Assembly: GCF_900086645.1 (NCBI RefSeq)
Contig: NZ_LT576451.1
Coordinates: forward strand, 62,001 to 126,000
DNA length: 64,000 nt
DNA from: Curtobacterium sp. 9128
GTDB lineage: Bacteria > Actinomycetota > Actinomycetes > Actinomycetales > Microbacteriaceae
Direction: 5' to 3'
Part shown: positions 49,933 through 57,696 of the stretch, piece after piece
Layout: the number at the start of each line of letters is the position of its first letter
Position numbering within the stretch: position 1 is the first letter of the stretch
Program-made: the position numbers and the translations under genes
The notes under the pieces: generated by a model
Database searches by the model: none
Seen by the model: only the letters and a program-made list of their open reading frames with translations
What the model was told of the DNA's origin: nothing

Positions 49933-51267
49933 TCAGGCTGGTGCGGGAGCCGTGCGGGGCTCGTCGGCTGTGCGTGTGGTCTTGTCCCATCCGGTCCGGC
50001 CTCGAGCCATCCGGAAGAGGGCACCCCAGGCGCAGACGAAGGAGAGGTAGTTCATGACGACGAAGGCGTGACCCATCAGGACGGCAGTGGGCCATCCGAC
50101 CCGGCGGTCCCTGCGGTGGTAGACGACGGTCGTGAAGATCGCGGGCGCGAAGGTGACGAGGTACCAGAGCAGGCCACCGACGATCGCACTGGGGATCGAT
50201 GTCGCCCACGCGAACTGCGCATCGGCACGCATGATCAGTGACGCGAGGGTCCAGTGCCAGAGGATCGACCACGGCAGGTCGAACAGCCACGGGACGGCGA
50301 GGTAGGCGGAGACCTCGAGCGCGCGGGCGTTCGAGATCGTCGGGTTCGACCAGACCTCGCCGATCCGCTTGCCTGCCGTCATGTGCCCCTGGTACCAGCG
50401 ACGACGCTGGATCACGAGCCGACGCAGACTCTCGACGCCCTGCTGGTCGAGCGAGGCGTCTGGGGTGGTCTCGAGCCGCCAGCCGTTGGCGATCAACGAG
50501 ATCGCGAGGTCGAGGTCCTCGGTCAGGGAAGCCGACCACGGCTCGGAGCCGAGCTCGCGCAACGCGGTGAGCCGTGTGAACTGACCGTTGCCACCGAGGC
50601 TGACCGTCCCGGTCTTCCGCCGTCCGAACTGCGTGACCGCGGACATGGACCAGAACTGGAAGTCCTGGAAGCGTGTCAGGAAGTTCTCGTTCCGGTTGCG
50701 GATCCGGACCGCGAGCTGGGACCCGCCCACGCTCGGGTCCTCGAAGAGCGGGAGGATGTGCGACAGCGCGGCATCGGACAGTCGGCCGTCGGCGTCCATC
50801 ACGCAGACGAGGACGCGCTCGGGGTCCTGGTCACGCTCGGCGACGTGGTCGAGGACGAGTCGGAACGCTGCGTTGAGCGCAGCGCCCTTGCCCTTCCGTG
50901 CGTCCGGCAGCGTGCGCTCGAGCACCATGACGTCCGGGCCGCCCTCGCGACGCGCGATCGCGGCGGTACCGTCCTCGGACCCGTCATCGATGACGATCGT
51001 GGTCGAGCGTCGTCCTCCGGCCAGTGCACGGACGGTCTGTCCGATCACGGCTTCCTCGTTCAGACAGGGAATGAGGAAGTACACGTCGAAGGTGCCGGGC
51101 TCATCCGCGAAGGGGTCGCGGTACACGGCGTCTCCCTGGGTCCTCAGCGCAGAGCCGACTCGGCGGAGCTCGTGGATCCCGGCGATCATCGCGCTGAGGA
51201 AGTAGACGAGGGACAGCGCGATCACCATGACGGACACGGTGTTCACGATCGCGACGAGGGTGGTCAT
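49933..51267 (-). CDS. Membrane family 2 glycosyltransferase
   Basis: 444 residues. One N-terminal helix (about 5-30), a GT-A catalytic domain (about 60-300) and at least three C-terminal helices. Catalytic signs: the nucleotide Asp of VIDDGSEDG, the metal site CVMDADG, the base region SLTEDLDLA and the product motif QRRRWYQG. This is the layout of processive synthases such as poly-GlcNAc synthase and of XrtG-associated transferases. Its ATG overlaps the exosortase stop as ATGA, so it is tied to that gene. Confidence 0.92.
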   Translation of the reverse strand: MTTLVAIVNTVSVMVIALSLVYFLSAMIAGIHELRRVGSALRTQGDAVYRDPFADEPGTFDVYFLIPCLNEEAVIGQTVRALAGGRRSTTIVIDDGSEDGTAAIARREGGPDVMVLERTLPDARKGKGAALNAAFRLVLDHVAERDQDPERVLVCVMDADGRLSDAALSHILPLFEDPSVGGSQLAVRIRNRNENFLTRFQDFQFWSMSAVTQFGRRKTGTVSLGGNGQFTRLTALRELGSEPWSASLTEDLDLAISLIANGWRLETTPDASLDQQGVESLRRLVIQRRRWYQGHMTAGKRIGEVWSNPTISNARALEVSAYLAVPWLFDLPWSILWHWTLASLIMRADAQFAWATSIPSAIVGGLLWYLVTFAPAIFTTVVYHRRDRRVGWPTAVLMGHAFVVMNYLSFVCAWGALFRMARGRTGWDKTTRTADEPRTAPAPA

Positions 51268-51836
51268 GCGGGGAACTCCTCACGAGTCGGGATGTTGCGG
51301 GTGGACGCGCGGGAGCCGGGGCGGACGACCAGCACGAACACGACGAGCAGGGTCAGGGTCAGGCCCGCGAGCGAGACGACGCTCCCTGCGAAGGAGTGCG
51401 CCCACTCGAACGCGTTGATTCCGCCGTGAGCCAGCACGAGGGAGAGCATCACGATCCGCAGCTGGTTCACCGCCACGAGCAGGGACGCACCGACCCCGAT
51501 CGCGAGCAGCACACGAACGAGGCTGAAGCGCGCAACCGACACCAGGGCGGCACCCATGACGAGGAGACCGGCGAGGAGGAAGGCGATCGCGCACTCGAGG
51601 GTGATCTCCAGCACGTTCCACTGCAGGTCGCCCGAGCGGAAGACGACCGCCGGCACGGTCGACGCATCGGCGGGGAGCACGTCCATCCCCGTGACGGTGC
51701 CGACCAACCAGGCGGCGGTGGACGCCTCGATTGCGCGGCCGACCCGCTCGCCGATGATCAGAGTGACCGCGAGCACGACGAGCAGCGCGGCGACGAGCAC
51801 GCGGGCCGATCTCGCGCCGACCGATCTGCCGGTCAC
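51264..51836 (-). CDS. Exosortase/archaeosortase-like membrane protein
   Basis: 190 residues from GTG. Hydrophobic with about five or six helices. The family triad is visible: Cys82 in ITLECAIAFLLAG, Arg127 in NQLRIVML and His147 in EWAHSFAGS, with a short spacing as in exosortases. These enzymes are thought to cleave and anchor proteins bearing a C-terminal signal (motif, helix, basic end). It is short for the family (usually 170-300). The GTG overlaps the stop of the 58-residue gene. A divergent secreted protein is the likely substrate. Confidence 0.82.
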   Translation of the reverse strand: MTGRSVGARSARVLVAALLVVLAVTLIIGERVGRAIEASTAAWLVGTVTGMDVLPADASTVPAVVFRSGDLQWNVLEITLECAIAFLLAGLLVMGAALVSVARFSLVRVLLAIGVGASLLVAVNQLRIVMLSLVLAHGGINAFEWAHSFAGSVVSLAGLTLTLLVVFVLVVRPGSRASTRNIPTREEFPA

Positions 51837-52009
51837 CACCTGTCGCTGCCCCGTCGTGCGCGACGAACCGCCGCGGCGCGAATGGCGATCGCGGTACCCG
51901 CTGCGACCACGAGCAAGCCCAGCCCGATGCCGATCGACAGCGGGTCCGCGACGATGAGCGTCGCGAGTGCTCCTGCGCCGAGCATGAGTGCCAGTCCGTT
52001 CCCGTACAT
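51833..52009 (-). CDS. 58-residue two-helix membrane protein
   Basis: 58 residues (MYGNGLALMLGAGALATLIV...RRARRGSDRW): two hydrophobic segments (about 5-22 and 25-45) and an Arg-rich end. GGGAGGACAC precedes the ATG. The stop overlaps the exosortase GTG as GTGA. It opens the operon from the promoter at 52031-52059. No family recognised; it could be an exosortase partner. Confidence 0.75.
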   Translation of the reverse strand: MYGNGLALMLGAGALATLIVADPLSIGIGLGLLVVAAGTAIAIRAAAVRRARRGSDRW

Positions 52010-52030
52010 GTGTCCTCCCGGTTCTCCGTA

Positions 52031-52059
52031 AGCATGTCATTTGAAATACATAACGTCAA
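52031..52059 (-). promoter_or_regulatory. Promoter of the exosortase operon
   Basis: Minus strand TTGACG (52054-52059), 17 bases, CATGCT (52031-52036), 22 bases before the ATG at 52009. Confidence 0.55.
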
Positions 52060-52062
52060 TAC

Positions 52063-52101
52063 TTGCTGATCATAATTTGAATATGTAAGATACTGAGTAT
52101 C
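52063..52101 (+). promoter_or_regulatory. Promoter and operator-like site of the surface-protein gene
   Basis: TTGCTG (52063-52068), 17 bases, TAAGAT (52086-52091): a near-consensus sigma-A promoter. The inverted repeat GATAC-TGA-GTATC (52089-52101) overlaps the -10 and start point and may be an operator. The 70 bases 52031-52100 have only 20 G or C. Confidence 0.65.
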
Positions 52102-52116
52102 CATAGAGGAGGACCC

Positions 52117-53382
52117 ATGACCAGCAAGATCGCGAGAGCGACTCTGGTCGGGAGCGGTGCGGCACTCGCCCTGCTCTTGGCCGGGGCGCCGACCGCAGCG
52201 ACAGCGGCCCCGAACCCGCCGGCTTCCACCAACGCCGTGCAGGGCGCACAGACGAAGATCCAGTTCCAACCGGGCATCCCCGGTCGTTCCGCATCCCTGA
52301 TCGTCGATGCCCCCACCAACACGAGGCTGATCGGCGTCGACGACTCCACTTGCCGGACGAACGCCGAAGGCACACAGGTCACGTGCAACCGCGGTCAGTG
52401 GGTGAACCGACGGACGATCACCCTGGTCGTCGCGGAGAACGCCCCCCTCGGTGCAGACCTCACCGGCGGCCGCGTGCGTTTCGAGGACGGCGGGTCGGTC
52501 ATCGCCGAGGCGCCCTTCGGTATCCACGTCGTCGCCAAGCAACTCCTCGCGAACGTCACCACCGACCCCGCAGCGCGGACCGCCACGGTGAGCGGAACCG
52601 GCCAGCCCGGCGCCGTGATCACCGTCGTCGGCGGCCCGACTCCGGTGAACGTGGAGGTCCCCGCCAGCGGTGTCTGGTCGCTCACGGTCGGTGACCTCCC
52701 GCCCGGGAGCACCGCCCTCACGGTGACCCAGAGCGCCGCCGGGGTACCGGACCAGGTGCTCGAACGCAGCGCGACGATCCCTGTCGTCGCCCCGACGGTG
52801 AATGCTTCCGGAGACCCGATCGCACGAACGGTCGCGGTGAGCGGCTCCGGCGAGCCCGGCGCGACCATCGAGGTGTCGGGCCCCACGGGGACGGAGACGA
52901 CCGAAGTCCAGAGCGGCGGCGACTGGAGTCTCGAACTGACGGGGGTCCCGTGGGGCGAACACGAGATCACTGCCGAGCAGACGATCGGATCTGACAAGCA
53001 GTCCGCATCGACCACGGTCACGCTGAAGCCGCTCGAACTCCACGCCGAGGTGACCTCCACCGATCCGCAGACCGGATCAGCGGAACTCACGGGCCAGGGC
53101 CACCCCGGAGCCGCGATCGAGCTCGTCGGCCCGGGTGGCACGGTCACGACAGAGGTGCAGGGGAACGGTTCATGGACCGCGACGGTCCAGGGACTGAGCG
53201 CTGGCGAGAACGCGATCTCGATCACGCAGCGGGTGACCGGTGCGGAACCGTCCACGGTCGATCTCGACATCGTGATCGCTGACACGCCGATGCTGCACCC
53301 CGCAGCAGCCAGCGGGGCGGGCATCGCAGCGCTCGCGCTGATCGGAGCTGCACTGATGCGTCGCCGACACAGCGCGTCCTGA
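52117..53382 (+). CDS. Secreted Ig-repeat surface protein with sorting-like C terminus
   Basis: 421 residues. AGAGGAGGA precedes the ATG. Signal peptide to about residue 31 (cleavage near TATAA). An N-terminal domain with two Cys (STCRTN, VTCNRG) is followed by three Ig-like repeats, at about 147-225, 226-306 and 307-388, each with GxGxPGAxIxxxG. The end is DTPMLHPAAASG, a helix GIAALALIGAALM and then RRRHSAS. This motif-helix-Arg layout is that of exosortase or sortase substrates, but no LPxTG or PEP is present. It is divergent from the exosortase operon. Confidence 0.85.
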   Translation: MTSKIARATLVGSGAALALLLAGAPTAATAAPNPPASTNAVQGAQTKIQFQPGIPGRSASLIVDAPTNTRLIGVDDSTCRTNAEGTQVTCNRGQWVNRRTITLVVAENAPLGADLTGGRVRFEDGGSVIAEAPFGIHVVAKQLLANVTTDPAARTATVSGTGQPGAVITVVGGPTPVNVEVPASGVWSLTVGDLPPGSTALTVTQSAAGVPDQVLERSATIPVVAPTVNASGDPIARTVAVSGSGEPGATIEVSGPTGTETTEVQSGGDWSLELTGVPWGEHEITAEQTIGSDKQSASTTVTLKPLELHAEVTSTDPQTGSAELTGQGHPGAAIELVGPGGTVTTEVQGNGSWTATVQGLSAGENAISITQRVTGAEPSTVDLDIVIADTPMLHPAAASGAGIAALALIGAALMRRRHSAS

Positions 53383-53471
53383 TCGCGCCGGGAACGCGCC
53401 CGAACGTCGCCATGTCCACCGAGAGTGAACAAGGCGGCGTTCTCGGCGTCCGTCTCGTAGACTCGAAGTCG

Positions 53472-53553
53472 CCGGGCCGCAGCAAGCCCCGGGCTCCAAA
53501 ATTCGCCGCTTCGAGCGGCCTCGCGCCGAGAGGCGCTTCTGCGGCCCGGTTTT
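53472..53553 (+). ncRNA. Candidate structured RNA or complex terminator
   Basis: An 11-bp helix (CCGGGCCGCAG with CTGCGGCCCGG) closes three inner hairpins: around 53485-53495, GCCGC-TTCGA-GCGGC at 53505-53519 and GCGCC-GAGA-GGCGC at 53523-53536. Four Ts follow at once. TAGACT at 53458-53463 could start a separate short transcript. On the minus strand the hairpin at 53505-53519 is followed by TTTT and could end the convergent gene. Either reading explains the site; the remainder to 53678 shows nothing recognisable except a decayed GGCCTGGAGGCCCGG word of family B near 53628. Confidence 0.4.
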
Positions 53554-53678
53554 CCTCTGCCCGGAAGGCGGCTCGCCCGCGCTGACCGCTTTCGGGCACT
53601 GCCGGCTGTCCGGTGGGCCGGTCATCGGCCTGGAGGCCCGGCGCGGCTCCGACGGAAGGGCGTCGCCGGGCGGTCGGT

Positions 53679-54308
53679 TCAGTCCAGGGCGTCGCGACGC
53701 CACAGCGCCGCCGCTGCGGTCAGGTCCTCGGCGAGTTCGGACAGCCGGAAGGCACGCACCGTCAGCACGCTTGCCCGCTCCTCGGCCGTGAGGTCGGAGT
53801 CGTCGGCGACGCTCGTGGCTCCTGCTGCGGCGAGGCGGCAGAACGCGGCGCCGCGATCGAGCGCCACTGCGAAGTCGCCCGTGTAGAGGCCGTGCAGGAT
53901 GCTGTCCGCCAGGGTCAGGATCTCCGACGGCCCCGTCGGCTGTTCGGCCCCCGCGACCGCCTGGTCGATCGTGCCGATGCGCTCCGTCCCGCGCGTGAAG
54001 AGGAACGCGATCTCGTCCGGGTTCTGCCGGATCACCGTCCGCATGAGGTAGATCCGCCAGAGCGCGCCTGGCAGGGTGTGCGCCCCCACACGGGCCCAGA
54101 GCTCAGCCACGGCCTCGATGCCGTGCACGTCCGTGTAGGTCACGAGTCGCTCGACCACCTCGGGATCCGGGTCCTGCCGGACGCGGTGGAGCAGCGCGTT
54201 CGCGGTCTCGTGCGCGACACGGTTCACCAGCGCAGGGTCCTCGCCACCCTTGATGGCGGCGAACTCGGCGTCGGTGAAGTGGACGGGACGGTGGTGATCG
54301 CGAGGCAC
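53679..54308 (-). CDS. Helical actinobacterial protein of unknown function
   Basis: 209 residues from a GTG (PRDHHRPVHFTDAEFAAIKGG) fixed by TACACT six bases upstream. All-helical, soluble, with no signal. FTDAEFAAIKGGEDPALVNRVAHETANALLHRV, then RIYLMRTVIRQNPDEIAFLF and LADSILHGLYTGDFAVALDRGAAF. I do not know the function; similar proteins in related bacteria carry unreliable polymerase-subunit names. Confidence 0.8.
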   Translation of the reverse strand: MPRDHHRPVHFTDAEFAAIKGGEDPALVNRVAHETANALLHRVRQDPDPEVVERLVTYTDVHGIEAVAELWARVGAHTLPGALWRIYLMRTVIRQNPDEIAFLFTRGTERIGTIDQAVAGAEQPTGPSEILTLADSILHGLYTGDFAVALDRGAAFCRLAAAGATSVADDSDLTAEERASVLTVRAFRLSELAEDLTAAAALWRRDALD

Positions 54309-54314
54309 CGCAGC

Positions 54315-54320
54315 AGTGTA
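54315..54320 (-). promoter_or_regulatory. -10 element TACACT, leaderless start
   Basis: TACACT, GCTGCG, then GTG of the helical protein gene; exact six-base gap. Confidence 0.68.
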
Positions 54321-54436
54321 GGCGCCGCCGGTGACACGCCCGCCCTCCGTTCGCCCCGAACGGACAGCGGCGGTGACGGGTACCGTGCTCGTGCGTAAGG
54401 GAGGCACTCCTCCTGGACGTGGAAGAGAGGAACCCC

Positions 54437-54598
54437 GTGAACGCCCTGCTCATCATCCTGGCCGTGATCGCCGTCATCCTGCTGTTCGTCGGCGGATTCG
54501 CCGCGAGCCTGAAGTTCCTGCTGTGGGTCGGCGTCGTGCTGCTCGTCATCGCGATCATCGCCTGGCTGCTCCGGACCTTGACCGGCCGTCGGAGCTGA
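54437..54598 (+). CDS. 53-residue two-helix membrane protein
   Basis: 53 residues from GTG (MNALLIILAVIAVILLFVGG...LLRTLTGRRS): two hydrophobic segments (about 2-21 and 26-46), a basic end. GAGAGG lies ahead of the GTG. TACCGT at about 54380 could be its -10. It resembles small lmo0937/PhnA-like hydrophobic peptides in layout only; no function known. Confidence 0.7.
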   Translation: MNALLIILAVIAVILLFVGGFAASLKFLLWVGVVLLVIAIIAWLLRTLTGRRS

Positions 54599-54631
54599 CC
54601 TCGCCGGCGCCCGACGTGGTGCCGGCCCGAG

Positions 54632-54700
54632 AACGAACGAGTGCGCAGTAGCCGGGGGCTCCCATCGCGTGGAGGCCTCAGTACTGCGCACTCGTTCGTT
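54632..54700. repeat. Family F inverted repeat
   Basis: Perfect 19-base arms AACGAACGAGTGCGCAGTA and TACTGCGCACTCGTTCGTT around a 31-base loop. It lies between the 53-residue gene and tRNA-Lys. Confidence 0.85.
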
Positions 54701-54734
54701 GTCGGCGTGCTCGTCCCGGTAGCCTGGACGCCGA

Positions 54735-54807
54735 GGGCCTCTAGCTCAGTTGGTAGAGCACCGGACTTTTAATCCGAGGGTCGTGGGTTCGAGCCCCACG
54801 GGGCCCA
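54735..54807 (+). tRNA. tRNA-Lys(TTT)
   Basis: 73 bases. Acceptor GGGCCTC pairs with GGGGCCC (one G-U), D arm AGCTCAGTTGGTAGAGC, anticodon loop CTTTTAA with anticodon TTT, T arm GGTTCGAGCC. CCA is not encoded. Confidence 0.96.
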
Positions 54808-54844
54808 CCCCATTTCGCCCGGACGACAGGTGCGCTGCCGTCCG

Positions 54845-57085
54845 TCACCGAGAGCCTCCAGAACTCGCGGCGTCCGCAGCCGACGGTGCCAGCGGCTGCG
54901 TCGGCGCAGCAGTCGGAGTCCGCGTCGGCGTCGGCGTCGGCGTTGACGTTGAGGCGACGGGCGGAGTCGAGGTCGGGGCAGGAGCCTCCGCGGGTGACGG
55001 GCCTGAGGGGGCGACCGGCCCCGGGGAAGCGGTTGGCGGGGCCGCGGTCGGCGGGGAGGTGCTCGCTGCACTCGGGGTCGGTTTTGTCGAAGTCCACGTG
55101 CCAGATGCACTGTCCCAGTACTGGGTGCCGGCGGAGACAGCCCGGACGTCGATCACCTGATCACCCTCGAGCGGCGTGAGCAGCGACGTGTCGACCGGGA
55201 TCGACGAGGAGACCGACACCTGCTGCGCCCCGGTTCGGGACACGAGCGGTGCGGATCGGGTCGACCTGGCCGTCACGATCCTGACGGGAGACGCGGCAGG
55301 CGAGTTGAGCCGAACCGCGGCTCCGGTGCCGGCAGGCTGCTTGAGGTCCCACACACGCAGGCTCGCGGGCGAGCGGAGCAGCGCCACCGCCTTCCCGCCG
55401 GAGTACCCACGGACCGCGATGTCGGTGGAGGTCCCGTCCCCGTCGGCGTCCGCGGACCAGAGCGATCCGGTCGACCGTGAGATCGACGAGAAGGTGGCGG
55501 CGCCGATCGAGTACCCCTTCGAGGACACCGGGAGCACCAGCACGTTGCCCGTCCGTGCCGCCGACGAGTCGGACGCGACGCTCATCGAGTCGATCCGCAT
55601 CCCCGCCGAGGCGAGCTGGACGGAGTCGAAGTGCGGCGCGGGTACCGGACACCCGACCCCGGTCACGGTCAGGGTGCCGAGCGTGCGCGTGCCGAGCGCG
55701 AGGCCGGCCCCCGTCGTGTCCGTGATCTTCCCCGCGGTGTCCTTGCGGACGACGTTGCGGACGGTGATCGAGCCCGCGGTGACCGTCGGGGTCGTGGAGG
55801 ACTGGACCACCCGAACGATCCCGTTCGTGGGGACCTTCGCAGTGGTCCACGTGACGTCACCGACCACGAGGTCCCCGACGATCGATGCGCCGACGTTCAC
55901 CATCGCGGATGCTCCGGACGGTGTCGCGGTGACCCCGGTGATCGATCCGGAGAAGGACGTCGACCCGGCGTAGTCCACGACGTTGACGGGAGCACCACCG
56001 GAGCTGACCGTTCCGGAGATGCCGGTCGCCGTGAACCCGCTGACGTGTCGCTGGACCTCGCCCGCGCCGACCCCCGACGTGATCTTGAGGTGCGTGTGGC
56101 ACCCGGACCCGCGCACGTTGCGGAGGACGACGTCCGTGATGTCGCCCTCGACGTCCCCGAGTCGGGAGCCGTCCCTGCTCTTGCCGTCGACCCCGGTGAA
56201 CGCCACGAGGTCGTCACCGGAGTTCGAGCCCGTGATGTCCGAGATCCGAAGCGTCGACGCCGGGCCCTGGAAGTGGAGCCCGTCGGACGACGTGTCGGTG
56301 AAGGTGATCTTCGAGACGGTCACGTCGGACACGTCACCGAGGCTGATCGCGTACTGGCCGCCCATCTGCTTCGCGCCCTGGCCCTTCACCGTCAGGTCCG
56401 CGATGGTCACGCCGGAGGCACGGCGGATGAGGAACCCGTGCGAGGAGATCTTCTGCGACAGGGAGTTCTTGTTGCGGTTGATCCAGGTGCCGCCCTGGAT
56501 CGTGATGGTGGTGTCGGCGACGGGGTAGACGTACGCCTGCGCGGTGAGGGTCGAGGTCGCCGGGACGTCGAGCGTCGCCTGCCCCGGCGACGTGACGGTG
56601 ACCACGCGGCCGTAGAGCGAGGTCGGTGCGCCGGGCCGCCACGCACGAGAGCCGGCGTCGAGGACCTGGATGCGTCGCCCGACCATGTCGGCGGTGAACG
56701 CCCCGGCCGCGCTCGTGACGACCGGGGAGCCCGCGGTCACGGCCACGCTCGTCACGACCGTCGCGATCGACGCGGCGTTCCGGAGCACGTTGTCGGTCGG
56801 TGGCCCGGTGATCGTCGCACCGTGGGCGTCGAGCAGCGTGTTCGCCGGGACGACGAGCGGCTTCGTCAGGACGACCACGCCCGTGAGCCGACGGATGCGC
56901 GTCGAGTCCCGTGCGGCGAGCCACCGGTTGAGCTCGTCGGTGGTGGTCTTGGCCGTCGCGGTGAACCGTGCTCCCACTGCCGATGCGGCGGACGCGGCGG
57001 TCGCCTCGCCGAGGACGGCGCCGGCGAGGCCGATGCCAGCGAGACCGATCATCGTCCGACGGGTGTGGATGGCACGGGTCGTCAT
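54845..57085 (-). CDS. Tat-exported right-handed beta-helix protein
   Basis: 746 residues from the ATG at 57085. The N terminus has a twin-arginine signal (TRRTMIGLAGIGLAG, cleavage near ASA). Then LNRWLAARDSTRIRRLTGVVVLTKPLVVPANTLLDAHG begins a pectate-lyase-like parallel beta-helix (about 60-420) with short repeats (GTWINRNKNSL, SDVTVSKITFTDTSSDGLHFQG, SGDDLVAFTG). The C terminus is a long Pro/Thr/Ser/Ala linker. The DGLHF and GDDLV turns resemble GH28/pectinase active sites. It may degrade or bind polysaccharide outside the cell; the substrate is unknown. Confidence 0.85.
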   Translation of the reverse strand: MTTRAIHTRRTMIGLAGIGLAGAVLGEATAASAASAVGARFTATAKTTTDELNRWLAARDSTRIRRLTGVVVLTKPLVVPANTLLDAHGATITGPPTDNVLRNAASIATVVTSVAVTAGSPVVTSAAGAFTADMVGRRIQVLDAGSRAWRPGAPTSLYGRVVTVTSPGQATLDVPATSTLTAQAYVYPVADTTITIQGGTWINRNKNSLSQKISSHGFLIRRASGVTIADLTVKGQGAKQMGGQYAISLGDVSDVTVSKITFTDTSSDGLHFQGPASTLRISDITGSNSGDDLVAFTGVDGKSRDGSRLGDVEGDITDVVLRNVRGSGCHTHLKITSGVGAGEVQRHVSGFTATGISGTVSSGGAPVNVVDYAGSTSFSGSITGVTATPSGASAMVNVGASIVGDLVVGDVTWTTAKVPTNGIVRVVQSSTTPTVTAGSITVRNVVRKDTAGKITDTTGAGLALGTRTLGTLTVTGVGCPVPAPHFDSVQLASAGMRIDSMSVASDSSAARTGNVLVLPVSSKGYSIGAATFSSISRSTGSLWSADADGDGTSTDIAVRGYSGGKAVALLRSPASLRVWDLKQPAGTGAAVRLNSPAASPVRIVTARSTRSAPLVSRTGAQQVSVSSSIPVDTSLLTPLEGDQVIDVRAVSAGTQYWDSASGTWTSTKPTPSAASTSPPTAAPPTASPGPVAPSGPSPAEAPAPTSTPPVASTSTPTPTPTRTPTAAPTQPLAPSAADAASSGGSR

Positions 57086-57361
57086 CAGGTCCTGGGCTCC
57101 TGCCGATCGTCGAGCAGGGAGCTCTTCAGGGTGACGAGATCGTACCCGGCGGAGGAGACGCCGGCACATCCCCCGTTCGAGCGACATGTGTTGCGAAGCT
57201 GCGATTGGGGTACACGCCGTCCCCAGCGAGCTCATGGCGTTCGCACTGCACAGTTCAGGTCTCGTTCAGCGGTCTGTTGGGATGACGCCGATAGTGTCGT
57301 TCCCGCATCCACTCCTCGTGGATCGCCAGCACCACCTGAAGCAGAACGAACGGGGTACACC
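57086..57361. other. Divergent intergenic region
   Basis: 276 bases between the beta-helix gene and the 106-residue gene. It must hold both promoters. No clear -35/-10 pair, repeat or RNA is recognised. Confidence 0.4.
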
Positions 57362-57682
57362 GTGATCGAGCACATCGACGCCACGCAGTCCAGCACCAGC
57401 GGGGACGCGCGCCGCATCGTCGAGCTCGCAGCAGCGACCAACACCACGATGAGCGACCAGCTGCTGCTGGACACGCTCCGCCGGAACGCCCAGGTCACCA
57501 CCCGGCACATCCGTAAGGACTTCGTCGAGGTGGCGACCGCCTCCAGCGTGCTCGGCTACGTGTGCCGGCAGCGCAAGCAGTTCATCGCCCTCCGCGGCGA
57601 CGACCCCGCGTGGGCGCACGAGATCGGGCGCTACGGCACCGAATCGCTCGCGGTGGAAGCCCTGCGGATGCGCCGCGGCTGA
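57362..57682 (+). CDS. Small actinobacterial protein of unknown function
   Basis: 106 residues from GTG (IEHIDATQSSTSGDARRIVEL). Helical, with a basic middle (HIRKDFVEVATASSVLGYVCRQRKQF) and the end YGTESLAVEALRMRRG. No signal or membrane segment. No family recognised; composition and codon use are like real genes in the window. Confidence 0.65.
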   Translation: MIEHIDATQSSTSGDARRIVELAAATNTTMSDQLLLDTLRRNAQVTTRHIRKDFVEVATASSVLGYVCRQRKQFIALRGDDPAWAHEIGRYGTESLAVEALRMRRG

Positions 57683-57696
57683 TCAGCCCGCGAGGG

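Noticed and set aside
53384..53678. tRNA, tmRNA, SRP RNA or RNase P RNA
   Set aside because: None of the conserved core sequences of these RNAs is present, although the segment is structured.
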